From contig DJYJ01000020.1 of NCBI GenBank assembly GCA_002450075.1, forward strand, positions 1 through 36,936: a stretch of 36,936 nt of DNA, written 5' to 3'. A program made the position numbers and the translations under genes. Positions 13,329 through 22,474 of the stretch are shown here, one piece after another. The stretch comes from Clostridiales bacterium UBA6981 (GTDB lineage Bacteria > Bacillota > Clostridia > Oscillospirales > Oscillospiraceae). Position 1 is the first letter of the stretch. Every line of letters starts with the position of its first letter. A model generated the notes under the pieces. The model did not search any database and was not told where the DNA came from. It saw only the letters and a list, made by a program, of their open reading frames with translations.

Positions 13329-16300
13329 TTACTTCAGCACCACGTTTTCCTCGCCCAGCGTTTCCTTCAGCTCGTCGAGCAGCGCCTGGTGGAAGAGGCA
13401 GCGCGCGCCGATGCGCTTCTTTTCTCTCTCGCACCAGATGATCATCTGCCCGTCCCCGGGGAACATCTCCACCACCAGCTCAAGATGGCGCATTCGGGGA
13501 TCGTCGCGCGAGGGCAGGCGGACATAGAGCTTCTGCTCCCGCTTTTCCCGCGCCGTCTCCGCGCCGGCCGTCGCGTCCGTGATCGGGCGGATCGCGTCGC
13601 ACATCAGCTGCGGCTCCTTTTCGTCGCGCACGCTGATGCGGCCCTTGGCGATCACGGCCTCGTTCTCGCGGATATAGGCGCCGCAGGTGTCCAGCGTCTT
13701 CTGGAACACGATCAGCTCCATCGAGCCGGTGTCGTCCTCGAGCACAACATAGCTCATGAGGCTGTTGTTCTTCGTCGTGCGCGTGCGGGCCGAGGCGATC
13801 ACGCCCGCGAGCGTGACATACTGGCCGTCGGCATAGCGGTGCTGACCCTCATTCTGGGCAAAGTCCGCCATCAGCGGCCCGATCTTCGCCGCGCCGATAC
13901 GGCGGACGGTGTCGCGGTACTCGTCCATCGGGTGGCCGGAGAGGTAAAGCCCCGTGGCTTCCTTCTCCATGGCCATGAGCTCGCGCTTCGTATATTCCTC
14001 GACCTCCGGCACCGGGATCGAGACGATCTTCTCGTCGCCGTCGTCACCGCCGCCGAACAGGTCGAACTGGCCGGAGATGTTCTCCTTCTGCGCGCGGCTG
14101 ACGCTGTCGAGCACCGCGGAGGCGATCTGGATCAGCGCGCGGCGCTTATAGCCCATGCTGTCAAAGGCGCCGGCGCGGATCAGGCTCTCCAGCGCGCGGC
14201 GGTTCATCTCGCCGCCCGTCATGCGGCGGCAGAACTCCTCAAAGCTGCGGAAGGAGCCGCCGCGCTCCCGCTCGGCGACAAGGGCGTTGATCACGCCCCA
14301 GCCGATGCCCTTGATCGCGACGAGGCCGAAGCGGATGTTCTCGCCCGAGACGGTGAAGTTCGCTCCGGACTCGTTCACGTCCGGCGGCAGCAGGCGGATG
14401 CCCATCTCCTTGCACTCGGCGATATACTCGGCAACCTTGCCGCTGTTTTCAAGCACGCTCGTCAGCAGCGCGGCCATATACTCGCGCGGGTGATGGCGCT
14501 TCATATAGGCCGTGCGGTAAGCGACGATGGCATAGCTCACGGCGTGCGCCTTGTTGAAGGCGTAGCTGGCAAAGTCCAGGATCTCGTCGTAGATCGAGTT
14601 GGCGACCTCCTCGCTGACGCCGCGGGCGAGCGCGCCGTCGATATTCCGCTTGGGGTCGCCGCGGACGAAGGCCACGCGCTCGGCGTCGATGACGGCGTGC
14701 TTTTTCTTGCTCATCGCGCGGCGGATCAGGTCGGCCTGGCCCAGCGAGAAGCCCGCGAGCCGGCGGAAGATCTCAATGACCTGCTCCTGGTAGACGATGC
14801 AGCCGTAGGTCACGTCCAGGATCGGGCGCAGCAGCTCGTGCTTGTAGCGGATCTTCTCCGGATGGGCCGAGCATTCGATGAAGCGCGGGATCGAGTCCAT
14901 CGGGCCGGGGCGGTAGAGCGCGATGACGGCTGTGATGTCCTCGATGCTCTGGGGCTTGAGAGAGGTGCACACGCCGGTCATGCCCGTGCTCTCAAGCTGG
15001 AACACGCCGGAGGTACGCCCCTCGGAGAGCATGCGGAAGGTCTCGGGATCGTCGTCGGGCACGGCGTCGATGCGGAACTCCGGCGTGTGGCGGCGGACAA
15101 GATCCTCCGCGTCCTTCAAAACCGTCAGGTTGCGCAGCCCGAGGAAGTCCATCTTCAAAAGGCCGAGCTCCTCGAGCGTCGTCATCTGATACTGGCAGAC
15201 GACGGATTCGTCGTTCTTCGCCAGCGGGACATATTCGTACACCGGCTTTTCGGTGATGACCACGCCGGCGGCGTGGGTCGAGGCGTGGCGCGGCATGCCC
15301 TCGAGCGCGCGGGCCACGTCGATGAGCCGATGGAGCGTGTCGTTGGAGTCATACATCTCGCGCAGCGGCTTTGACAGTCCCAGCGCCTCGTCGATCGTCA
15401 TGTTCAGCGCCGTGGGGACGGCCTTGGCGACAGCGTCGGTGTCGGCATAGCTGACGTCGAGTGCGCGCCCGACGTCGCGGATCGCCATGCGGGCGGCCAT
15501 CGTGCCGAAGGTGACGATCTGGGCGACGTGGTCAGCGCCGTAGAGGCGGTTGACGTAGTCGATGACCTCGCCGCGGCGGTTGACGCAGAAGTCCACGTCG
15601 ATATCCGGCATGGACACGCGCTCCGGGTTCAAAAAGCGCTCGAAGAAGAGGCTGTATTTGATGGGGTCGACGTCCGTGATATGCAGACAGTAGGACACCA
15701 CGCTGCCCGCCGCGCTGCCGCGCCCCGGGCCGACGGGGATATCCTGGGATTTGGCATAGTTGATAAAATCCTGCACAATGAGGAAGTAGTCCACAAAGCC
15801 CATCTTTTCGATGACACCGAGCTCGTACTCCAGCTGCTCGTGCACCTCGGACCGCTCGCCATAGCGCTCGCGGAAGCCCTTTTCGCAGAGTTTTCGTAAA
15901 TAACTGTCACTGCTCTCCTCGCCTGCGGGCAATTTGAAGCGCGGCAGGTGATAGTGGCCGAATTCAAAGTCAAAATTGCACTTCTCGGCGATCTTCACCG
16001 TGTTGTCCGCGGCCTCCTGCCAGTCGGGGAAGAGCGCGCGCATCTCCTCCTCGCTCTTGAGATACAGCTCCTGGCTCTCAAAGCGCATGCGCACCGGGTC
16101 GTCCACGGTCTTGCCCATCTGGATGCACATGAGCACGTCCTGGTAATAGGCGTCGGACTTGTCGAGATAATGCGCGTCGTTTGTCAGCACCAGCGGGATG
16201 CCCGTCTCGCGGTGGAGACGGTAGTTGGCGTTGGCCGCCATGCGCTCGTCGCGGATGCCGTGGTCCTGGATCTCGAGATAAAAGTCGTCGCCGAAGCGCT

Positions 16301-16787
16301 CGCGCAGCCAGAGCGCCCGCTCCTTCGCCCCCTTGTAGTCGTCATGGATCAGCTTTTGCTGGATCTCGCCGGCGAGGCAGCCCGAGAGACAGACAAGCCC
16401 CTCCGTGTGCTTTTCCAGCAGCGCCCAGTCGATGCGGGGCTTGATGTAAAAGCCGTCGGTAAAAGCCATGGAGACGAGATAGCAGAGATTGCGGTAGCCC
16501 GTCTCGTTTTTGCACAGCAGGATCAGATGAGAATAGTCGTTGTCGCGGCCGTGCTCGCGGTCGGTCATATTGCGCGGGGCGACATAGACCTCGCAGCCGA
16601 TGATGGGCTTGACGCCCTCGGCGCGGCAGGCCTTGTAAAAGGCGACGGCGCCGTACATCACACCGTGGTCGGTGAGCGCGACGGCGCTTTGCCCCAGCTC
16701 CTTGACGCGCTTCGCCAGCTTGTCCGTGCGGCACGCGCCGTCGAGCAGGGAATATTCGCTGTGAACATGTAAGTGAACAAAGGACAT
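13329..16787 (-). CDS. dnaE: DNA polymerase III alpha subunit DnaE
   Basis: A 1152-residue replicative polymerase, full length. The PHP domain starts at residue 4 (HLHVHSEYSLLDGA) and keeps the metal-binding pattern. The palm carries the catalytic acidic motif MPDIDVDF (about residues 394-401). Helix-hairpin-helix and OB-fold regions follow (about 800-1110, including VTLAGVIASARTRTTKN). GGAGG precedes the ATG. DnaE in Firmicutes works beside PolC in primer extension on the lagging strand. It probably belonged to the hprK-murB-rapZ-whiA transcript, but an IS element now separates it from whiA. Confidence 0.97.
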   Translation of the reverse strand: MSFVHLHVHSEYSLLDGACRTDKLAKRVKELGQSAVALTDHGVMYGAVAFYKACRAEGVKPIIGCEVYVAPRNMTDREHGRDNDYSHLILLCKNETGYRNLCYLVSMAFTDGFYIKPRIDWALLEKHTEGLVCLSGCLAGEIQQKLIHDDYKGAKERALWLRERFGDDFYLEIQDHGIRDERMAANANYRLHRETGIPLVLTNDAHYLDKSDAYYQDVLMCIQMGKTVDDPVRMRFESQELYLKSEEEMRALFPDWQEAADNTVKIAEKCNFDFEFGHYHLPRFKLPAGEESSDSYLRKLCEKGFRERYGERSEVHEQLEYELGVIEKMGFVDYFLIVQDFINYAKSQDIPVGPGRGSAAGSVVSYCLHITDVDPIKYSLFFERFLNPERVSMPDIDVDFCVNRRGEVIDYVNRLYGADHVAQIVTFGTMAARMAIRDVGRALDVSYADTDAVAKAVPTALNMTIDEALGLSKPLREMYDSNDTLHRLIDVARALEGMPRHASTHAAGVVITEKPVYEYVPLAKNDESVVCQYQMTTLEELGLLKMDFLGLRNLTVLKDAEDLVRRHTPEFRIDAVPDDDPETFRMLSEGRTSGVFQLESTGMTGVCTSLKPQSIEDITAVIALYRPGPMDSIPRFIECSAHPEKIRYKHELLRPILDVTYGCIVYQEQVIEIFRRLAGFSLGQADLIRRAMSKKKHAVIDAERVAFVRGDPKRNIDGALARGVSEEVANSIYDEILDFASYAFNKAHAVSYAIVAYRTAYMKRHHPREYMAALLTSVLENSGKVAEYIAECKEMGIRLLPPDVNESGANFTVSGENIRFGLVAIKGIGWGVINALVAERERGGSFRSFEEFCRRMTGGEMNRRALESLIRAGAFDSMGYKRRALIQIASAVLDSVSRAQKENISGQFDLFGGGDDGDEKIVSIPVPEVEEYTKRELMAMEKEATGLYLSGHPMDEYRDTVRRIGAAKIGPLMADFAQNEGQHRYADGQYVTLAGVIASARTRTTKNNSLMSYVVLEDDTGSMELIVFQKTLDTCGAYIRENEAVIAKGRISVRDEKEPQLMCDAIRPITDATAGAETAREKREQKLYVRLPSRDDPRMRHLELVVEMFPGDGQMIIWCEREKKRIGARCLFHQALLDELKETLGEENVVLK

Positions 16788-16803
16788 GGCGTTCCTCCAT
16801 AGT

Positions 16804-16823
16804 ATCTAGTTTCTAGTGTCTAG
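16804..16823. repeat. CTAG-rich palindrome, left arm
   Basis: TAGTTTCTAGTGTCTAG in this stretch is the exact inverted partner of CTAGACACTAGAAACTA at 18087-18103. The last four bases, CTAG, are the target duplication of the IS. The arms would have formed one large hairpin before the insertion. Confidence 0.7.
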
Positions 16824-18039
16824 GTAAACGCTGATTAATAGTCTCTTCAGCAAGCAGATGGTGAAAAATTGGCTCAAGCAAGGCAAAAACAGTACAAAGA
16901 CAGACTCATTTTCAAGCCTTTTGTGGAAAACTTCCGCAAAATGGGCGCACGAAGCCCGTAATCAGGCCAAAGCGCCCCTTTGCTGCAGCCTTGATGAGTT
17001 TCTTGCGCCCATTAGGACCATGTAGAAGTTGGCCGAGGCAAAGAGCATATATGCTTTTGCCTCCAGCTTCTTGAGACCTTTGTAGCGAGTCTTTCGGAAA
17101 CCGAAGATGTCTTTCACTATGTGGAAAGCAAACTCGACCTTGCAGCGGACACGGGACTTTTGGTATTCCATATACCGCAGCCAGCGGGTGCCTTCACCCT
17201 CGACCCAGGCATTTTTGCGATAGGGCTTTTGCTTGTTTGTACGAAACTCGATCTGGGATAGATGTTCGTCGTTCTTGACTTCGGGATGGTTCTCCACAGA
17301 GCAGTAGGCAGCATCACCGTACATGACCTCGTCATCCTCCCGCAGCAGCTCATGGGCAACCGCAGCATCGTGTATGTTGGCTGAGGTCACTTTGACGGTA
17401 TGGATCAAGCCGCTTCCTGCGTCCGCACCCACATGCATCTTTGCGCCAAAGTACCACTGGTTGCCTTTCTTGGTCTGGTGCATCTCGGGGTCTCGGCTGT
17501 TGCCCGCATTCTTGGTGGATTTAGGCGCATCAATAATGGTTGCATCGACAATTGTGCCCCCATGCATCATCCGTCCATGTTCTTCCATGAACGACTTCAC
17601 AGCCTCAAAATACCGCTGAGCAAGCCCGTTCTCCACGATGATCTTTCTGAATTTGCACAGAGTCGTTGCGTCCGGTACGCTCTCTTCCAGAAAATCCAGA
17701 TGCATGAATTTCCGCATGGCATAGCTGTCGTAGATCGCATCTTCCAGCGCTTCATCCGAGAGATTGTACCATGTCTGGAGCAGATACATCCGGAACATGG
17801 TCTCAATCCCTCGCGCTTTGCGGCCTTTCTTGTTGTGGTAGTAGTACGGCTCAATCATAGCCACTACTTCATCCCACGGCGTGATCTCATCCATGCACTC
17901 AAGAAACTCTTCCCGCTTCGTCTTCCGCTTGCGCTGGCTGTACTCTACATCTGTGAAATTCGTTTGTCCTTTCATGACCTCACCCCAAACCTATTTTACC
18001 AGAGATTATGGGCTCAGTCATCTATTAATCATTGTTTAC
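16824..18039 (-). mobile_element. IS5-family insertion sequence, complete
   Basis: 1216 bp. The terminal inverted repeats are GTAAACGCTGATTAATAG (16824-16841) and, at the other end, the complement of GTAAACAATGATTAATAG (18022-18039), 16 of 18 identical. Both sides carry the 4-bp target duplication CTAG (16820-16823, 18040-18043), as expected of the IS5 group, which targets YTAR. One intact transposase fills it. The intact ends, duplication and gene suggest a recent, possibly active copy. Confidence 0.93.
16962..17975 (-). CDS. IS5-family DDE transposase
   Basis: A 337-residue transposase without frameshift. The N-terminal region (about 20-135) includes the family's DUF772-like segment (MFRMYLLQTWYNLSDEALED). 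The catalytic residues are Asp144 (GTIVDATIID), Asp221 (MYGDAAY) and Glu281 in the C1 signature RCKVEFAFHIVK, with the R-x3-E-x6-K spacing (Arg277, Glu281, Lys288). It cuts and joins DNA at the element's inverted repeats. It is transcribed in the same direction as whiA and dnaE, so read-through could still feed dnaE. Confidence 0.95.
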   Translation of the reverse strand: MKGQTNFTDVEYSQRKRKTKREEFLECMDEITPWDEVVAMIEPYYYHNKKGRKARGIETMFRMYLLQTWYNLSDEALEDAIYDSYAMRKFMHLDFLEESVPDATTLCKFRKIIVENGLAQRYFEAVKSFMEEHGRMMHGGTIVDATIIDAPKSTKNAGNSRDPEMHQTKKGNQWYFGAKMHVGADAGSGLIHTVKVTSANIHDAAVAHELLREDDEVMYGDAAYCSVENHPEVKNDEHLSQIEFRTNKQKPYRKNAWVEGEGTRWLRYMEYQKSRVRCKVEFAFHIVKDIFGFRKTRYKGLKKLEAKAYMLFASANFYMVLMGARNSSRLQQRGALA

Positions 18040-18116
18040 CTAGTTTCTAGCTGTCGAGGACGAGAGCTTTCCGCGTCTTTCGTTCCCTAGACACTAGAAA
18101 CTAAAATCTAGAAACT
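18040..18116. repeat. CTAG-rich palindrome, right part
   Basis: Continues the element split by the IS: TTTCTAG after the target duplication, then CTAGACACTAGAAACTA (18087-18103) and ATCTAGAAAC. A related string of TTTCTAG units occurs at 28894-28927. Confidence 0.65.
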
Positions 18117-18117
18117 T

Positions 18118-18156
18118 GTCTTTGGCCGTTAGTCCTGCAGGGACTCGGCCAAAGAC
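18118..18156 (-). other. Long hairpin overlapping the whiA stop codon
   Basis: On the minus strand GTCTTTGGCCGAGTCC pairs with GGACTaaCGGCCAAAGAC, a 16-bp stem with a 2-nt bulge and the TAA stop inside it. There is no T-run, so it is more likely an mRNA 3' structure than a classic terminator. Confidence 0.6.
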
Positions 18157-19034
18157 ATCAGCTTGCGCAAACGGTGGCTCAGGCAGCTTTTCGTCACCTT
18201 GGGGTAGGAAAGCTGCGCGAGGTCGGAAAGGCTCGCCGCCGGGTTGGTGATGCGCAGCAGCGCCGCGTCCTTGAGCGGCTCGGGCAGCGCGTCAAGGCCG
18301 ATCTCTTTCGCTATGCGGCGGATCGCGTCGATCTGCTCCTGGGCGGCGGCGACGACCTTGTCGGCGTTGGCGCTGTCGCAGTTGATCTGGCGCGTGATCG
18401 TGTTGCGCATTTCTTTTTCCACCTTGGCCGTCATCACGCCCATCGCGGCGGACGGCGCGCCGAGCGCCGTGAAAAAGTCGGCGATCGTGTCGGCCTGCTT
18501 GAAGTAGAGCAGATGGTTGCCGCCGCGCTGGGTCTCGCGCGCGGTAAAGCCCTGCTCGAGCAGGACGGAATAGCTCTCGCGCGCGACGGCGTGGTGCGGC
18601 GTCGCGAGCTCGAGATGATAGCGCTTTTCCGGGTCGGTCACGCTGCCGCCCGCGAGGAAGGCGCCCCGCAGGAAGGAGACGCGGTCGCACTCCTCCTCGA
18701 TCACGCCGAAGTTGACGTGATGGCGCAGCGTGCCTTCCCACTCGGCGCCGAAGGCCTCGAAGATCTTTTTCAGCTTTTCGCTGTCGCGGATGAGAAAGCT
18801 GCGCTTGCCCTTTGCCTCCTCGTCCGGCAGCACGTCAAAGCCGACGGAAAAGGCGCGGCGGAAGAGCTTCGGCAGGCGGGCGGCAAAATCGGCGCTGGCC
18901 GTGATGATGCGGACCTCCGTCTGGGAAAAGGTGTTGCAATAGAGCAGCACGCCGTAGCTCTCGGCGACGGCGCAGCATTTTTTGTCGATCTTGGCGCGGC
19001 AGAGCTCGGCCTTGGCGTCAGAAGAAAAAGACAT
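18129..19034 (-). CDS. whiA: DNA-binding protein WhiA
   Basis: A 301-residue protein. The N-terminal LAGLIDADG-like domain (about 1-190; FLRGAFLAGGSVTDPEKRYHLE is the hallmark) lacks nuclease function in the family. The C-terminal helix-turn-helix is at about 215-300 (LPEPLKDAALLRI, SLSDLAQL). In actinobacteria it controls sporulation genes; in Firmicutes it is linked to division and chromosome segregation. It follows rapZ by 12 nt and is clearly in that operon. Its former downstream neighbour dnaE is now separated by the IS. Confidence 0.96.
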   Translation of the reverse strand: MSFSSDAKAELCRAKIDKKCCAVAESYGVLLYCNTFSQTEVRIITASADFAARLPKLFRRAFSVGFDVLPDEEAKGKRSFLIRDSEKLKKIFEAFGAEWEGTLRHHVNFGVIEEECDRVSFLRGAFLAGGSVTDPEKRYHLELATPHHAVARESYSVLLEQGFTARETQRGGNHLLYFKQADTIADFFTALGAPSAAMGVMTAKVEKEMRNTITRQINCDSANADKVVAAAQEQIDAIRRIAKEIGLDALPEPLKDAALLRITNPAASLSDLAQLSYPKVTKSCLSHRLRKLMSLAESLQD

Positions 19035-19046
19035 GGTTCTTCACCC

Positions 19047-19904
19047 TTATTTGTCGATATCGCGGTTGACGTTGATCGAGGGCACGCCCTTGGCGACGAA
19101 GTGGTCGTGGAGCGCCGCCGCGATCGCGACGCTGCGGTGCCGTCCGCCGGTGCAGCCGATGGCCACCGTCAGGCTGAGCTTGCCCTCCTCGATATACAGC
19201 GGCAGCAGGAATTCCAGCATCTCCTCGAGCTTTTCCATAAAGGTGCGCGTCTGCTGGAAGGAGAAGACGTATTCCTTCACCGGCAGGTCGAGCCCGCTCT
19301 TCTCGCGCAGCTCGTCCACATAAAAGGGATTGGGCAGAAAGCGGGCGTCGAAGACGAGATCCGCCTCGGTCGGCAGCCCGTGCTTATAGCCGAAGGACAT
19401 CACCGTCACGTCGATCGCGCGCTTTCGCTCCCCGCCGCAGAGCAGCTCGAACAGCCGGTTCTGCAGCCGGCCGAGCGTCAGCCCCTTGGTGTTGACGACG
19501 AAATCCGCCCGTTCCTTGACCGGGGCGAGCAGCTCGGTCTCCCGCCGGATCGCGTCCTCGACCGTGCCGCCGGGGACGGCGAGCGGGTGGGGGCGGCGCG
19601 ATTCCTTATAGCGGCGGATCAGCGTGGGCACGTCGGCGTCCATATACAGGATGCGGCAGGTGATATCGCTCTGCCGCAGCTCATCGAGCGTCGAGAGCAG
19701 CTCGCCGAAGCCGTCCTTTTCGCGCACGTCGGTGACGAGCGCCACCTTTTCATAGCGTCCCTGCGTCGCCGCGCAGAACTCCGCAAAGCGGGGGATCAGC
19801 GCGACGGGCATGTTGTCCACGCAATAGTAGTCCAGATCCTCCAGCACGTCGGCTGCGCGGCTCTTGCCCGCGCCGGACAGCCCGGTTATGATCAAAAATT
19901 CCAT
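19047..19904 (-). CDS. rapZ: RapZ/YvcJ nucleotide-binding protein
   Basis: A 285-residue P-loop protein. Walker A is GLSGAGKS (8-15); YYCVDNMP (29-36) and the C-terminal IGCTGGRHRSVAIA (about 247-260) are family signatures. In E. coli RapZ guides RNase E to a small RNA that controls glucosamine-6-phosphate synthase; in Bacillus YvcJ binds and hydrolyses GTP/ATP and affects competence. Here it lies between murB and whiA. The gluconeogenesis factor gene yvcK, usually found between rapZ and whiA, is absent. Confidence 0.96.
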   Translation of the reverse strand: MEFLIITGLSGAGKSRAADVLEDLDYYCVDNMPVALIPRFAEFCAATQGRYEKVALVTDVREKDGFGELLSTLDELRQSDITCRILYMDADVPTLIRRYKESRRPHPLAVPGGTVEDAIRRETELLAPVKERADFVVNTKGLTLGRLQNRLFELLCGGERKRAIDVTVMSFGYKHGLPTEADLVFDARFLPNPFYVDELREKSGLDLPVKEYVFSFQQTRTFMEKLEEMLEFLLPLYIEEGKLSLTVAIGCTGGRHRSVAIAAALHDHFVAKGVPSINVNRDIDK

Positions 19905-19942
19905 TCTCTATCCCCTGTCCCCGTTCGGGTCGTTTCTCTTCT

Positions 19943-21028
19943 TTACTGCGGGAGGCTGTCCCCGTCCTCCGGCAGCTCGTTGACGGTGATGCGGTTGCGG
20001 TGCACGGCGGGGCCGTTATCCTCGAGCCTGTAATCCGGCGGGAGGATGATGATCTCCGGCTCGAGCTGCACGCCCTTTTCCCGATACACCGTGTTGCGCA
20101 CATGCATCAAAAGATCGTACACGTCGTGGGAGGTCGCCCCGCCGATATTCACCACAAAGCCTGCGTGCTTTTCCGACACCTGCGCGCCGCCGACGGTATA
20201 GCCCTTGAGCCCCGCCTCGTCGATGAGCGCGGCGGCGTAATAGCCCTCCGGCCGCTTGAAGGCGCTGCCGGCCGAGGGCAGATCGAGCGGCTGCTTGTCG
20301 CGGCGGCGCTCGTTTAGCTCGCGCATCTTCGCGGCGATGGCTTCGCCGTCGCCCTTCTCCAGGCGGAACACCACGCTGAGCACCAGGCAGCCGCCCATCT
20401 TCTTGAACAGGCTCGTGCGGTAGGCAAAGGCGCACTGCTCCCTCGTCAGCTCATAGAGCCGCTGATCCGGCACATACAGGACGACGACGCTTTCGATCAC
20501 GTCCTTGAGCTCGCCGCCGTAGGCGCCGGCGTTCATGATCGTGCCGCCGCCGACCGTGCCCGGGATGCCGGAGGCAAACTCCAGCCCCGCAAGCTCGTTC
20601 TGCCTCGCAAAGCTCGCGAGCTTTGAGAGCGAAACGCCGGCCTCGGCATAGATCGCGCCGTCCGGCAGCAGGAACATCCCCGTCAGCTTCTCGGTCGAGA
20701 CCAGGAAGAGCTGGTCGAGCCCCTCGTCGGGGAAGAGGATGTTCGTGCCGTTGCCGAGCATCATCGGCGCGATGTGGTGGTCCTTTAAGATGCTGCACAG
20801 CCTCGAGAGGCTGGTCACGTCCTCCGGCGCGGCCAGCGCGCGCACCGGTCCGCCGATTTTGAACGAGCAGTGAGCGCTCATCGGCTCGTTTTCCAGCAGC
20901 GTCATGCCGGGCAGCTCTTTTTTCACGGCGGCGATCGCCTTTTCCAGGTTCTCGCGGCAGCGGTCCTCTTTTTCCTCCGGCGCCGTGGCCGGGGTCTCTT
21001 TCGTTTCAAGTATGTCCTTGTTATCCAT
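19943..21028 (-). CDS. murB: UDP-N-acetylmuramate dehydrogenase MurB
   Basis: A 361-residue FAD enzyme that reduces UDP-GlcNAc-enolpyruvate to UDP-MurNAc in peptidoglycan synthesis. FAD-site motifs are seen at SFKIGGP (55-61), LGNGTNILFPDEG (91-103) and GIPGTVGGGTIMNAGAYGGE (154-173). Ser255 in SAGSAFKRP is the probable proton donor, and the C-terminal Glu is in LEPEIIILP. There is a 25-30-residue N-terminal extension and an unusual tail after position 333. GGAG lies 8 nt before the ATG at 21028; an upstream in-frame ATG would overlap hprK. It is 22 nt downstream of hprK. Confidence 0.95.
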   Translation of the reverse strand: MDNKDILETKETPATAPEEKEDRCRENLEKAIAAVKKELPGMTLLENEPMSAHCSFKIGGPVRALAAPEDVTSLSRLCSILKDHHIAPMMLGNGTNILFPDEGLDQLFLVSTEKLTGMFLLPDGAIYAEAGVSLSKLASFARQNELAGLEFASGIPGTVGGGTIMNAGAYGGELKDVIESVVVLYVPDQRLYELTREQCAFAYRTSLFKKMGGCLVLSVVFRLEKGDGEAIAAKMRELNERRRDKQPLDLPSAGSAFKRPEGYYAAALIDEAGLKGYTVGGAQVSEKHAGFVVNIGGATSHDVYDLLMHVRNTVYREKGVQLEPEIIILPPDYRLEDNGPAVHRNRITVNELPEDGDSLPQ

Positions 21029-21050
21029 GTCAAACTCCACTGTCACAGAA

Positions 21051-21989
21051 TCAAAACTGTCCGGCGTCGATGGCCAGGTCATGCTCGGCGGCCAGCGCCT
21101 CGGCGGCATTGTAGCCGAGATTCTTCTGGCGGTTGTTCATCGCGGCCAGCTCCAGGATGACGGCGAGGTTGCGTCCGGGGCGGACCGGGATGGTCACGCG
21201 CGGGACCTCGACGCCAAGGATATTTTCCGTCTCACTCGTGAGGCCCAGACGGTCATAGGCCTTGCCCTCCTGCCAGGGCTCGAGATGGACGACAAGGTCG
21301 ATCCCGCTGTCCGGCTTGACGGAGCCGATGCCGTAGATCCGGCGCACGTTGACGACGCCGATGCCGCGCAGCTCCATGTAATAGCGGATCATCTCCGGCG
21401 CATCGCCAATCAGCCGGTTTTTGCCGACCTTGCGGATCTGCACGGCGTCGTCGGCGATCAGCCGGTGGCCGCGCTTGATGAGCTCGAGCGCCGTCTCGCT
21501 CTTGCCGATGCCGCTGTCGCCGGTGAGCAGCACGCCCTCGCCGTAGATCTCGACGAGCACGCCGTGCATCGTCTGGCGCGGCGCGAGGTGGCTGCGCAGC
21601 GAGGAGATCACGCCCGCCTGAAATTCGCTGGTGTCCTCGGCGGTGATGAAGACCGTGCGGTCATACTTTTCGGCCATCTCCATGCATTCGGGGAAGGGCT
21701 GCATGCCGTGGCAGATCACCAGCGCGGCGATGTCATACTGCATGAAGCGCTCGAAGGCGTCGCGCCGGCCCTCGTGGGTCAGCGTGTCGAGATAGGTGCT
21801 CTCGACGCGGCCGATGATCTGGATGCGGTGGGGGTCGAAGTAATTGTAAAAGCCGGTGAGCTGCATGGCCGGACGGTTGACGTCATAGGTCGTGATCTTC
21901 GCGCTGTCATAGTCCTTTGCGGCGTGCAGCAGCTCAAGATTGTGCTCCTTGGCAATGGTCTTGAGCGGGACGGAATACTTGCTTCTCAT
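21051..21989 (-). CDS. hprK: HPr kinase/phosphorylase
   Basis: A 312-residue bifunctional enzyme that phosphorylates and dephosphorylates Ser46 of HPr, the master signal of carbon catabolite control in Firmicutes. The P-loop is GDSGIGKS (157-164). His142 (MHGVLVEIYG), the signature RGIGVVNVRRIYGIGSV (about 197-213) and the C-terminal VPVRPGRNLAVILE-like block (IPVRPGRNLAVILE) are all present. AAGGAGG precedes the ATG. It heads the hprK-murB-rapZ-whiA operon. It is notable that a PTS-like protein with an unphosphorylatable EIIA occurs elsewhere in this window. Confidence 0.97.
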   Translation of the reverse strand: MRSKYSVPLKTIAKEHNLELLHAAKDYDSAKITTYDVNRPAMQLTGFYNYFDPHRIQIIGRVESTYLDTLTHEGRRDAFERFMQYDIAALVICHGMQPFPECMEMAEKYDRTVFITAEDTSEFQAGVISSLRSHLAPRQTMHGVLVEIYGEGVLLTGDSGIGKSETALELIKRGHRLIADDAVQIRKVGKNRLIGDAPEMIRYYMELRGIGVVNVRRIYGIGSVKPDSGIDLVVHLEPWQEGKAYDRLGLTSETENILGVEVPRVTIPVRPGRNLAVILELAAMNNRQKNLGYNAAEALAAEHDLAIDAGQF

Positions 21990-22197
21990 CTCTTCCTCCT
22001 TGGCGGGTATTTTCTTCTATAGTATATTGTACTCATTTTTCCTCCCGTTGGCAACGATTATTTACACGCATCCGGGCGTTTTCTTCCCCGTCCCGCCAAG
22101 GAGGCTATCGCAATTTCTACATCTTGTGGTTTTCCGGAAGGGCGGCAACAAGCTGTGCAGGCGGGCAAAAAGGTGGGAAAAAGTGTGAAAATTTTGC

Positions 22198-22226
22198 TTG
22201 CATTTGCCGGATCGGTCTGCTATTAT
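22198..22226 (+). promoter_or_regulatory. rpmB promoter
   Basis: TTGCAT (22198-22203), a 17-nt spacer and TATTAT (22221-22226), about 50 nt before the rpmB ATG. Confidence 0.65.
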
Positions 22227-22274
22227 ATAAAAGCTGTTTACTCAGCGAAACACTAGCAAGGAGGTGCTTCAAAT

Positions 22275-22463
22275 ATGGCAAAGTGTCAGTTCTGTGACAA
22301 GGGTGTTACCTTCGGCATCAAGGTCAGCCACTCCCACAGACGCTCCAACCGTACCTGGAAGCCGAACGTGAAGCGCGTCAAGGCCATCGTCGACGGCACT
22401 CCTCAGCACGTCTACGTCTGCACCCGCTGCCTGCGCAGCGGCAAGGTTGAGCGCGCGCTGTAA
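22275..22463 (+). CDS. rpmB: 50S ribosomal protein L28
   Basis: A 62-residue L28 of the zinc-binding type: Cys4/Cys7 and Cys49/Cys52. SHSHRRSNRTWKPNV (18-32) is the family core that contacts 23S rRNA. AAGGAGGTG lies 9 nt before the ATG. It is a single-gene transcript with its own promoter and terminator. Confidence 0.96.
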   Translation: MAKCQFCDKGVTFGIKVSHSHRRSNRTWKPNVKRVKAIVDGTPQHVYVCTRCLRSGKVERAL

Positions 22464-22474
22464 TTGAACATTAC

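Noticed and set aside
13278..15374. Very long open frame on the plus strand
   Set aside because: It is opposite dnaE; its Ala/Arg/His-rich composition is typical of antisense frames in GC-rich genes.
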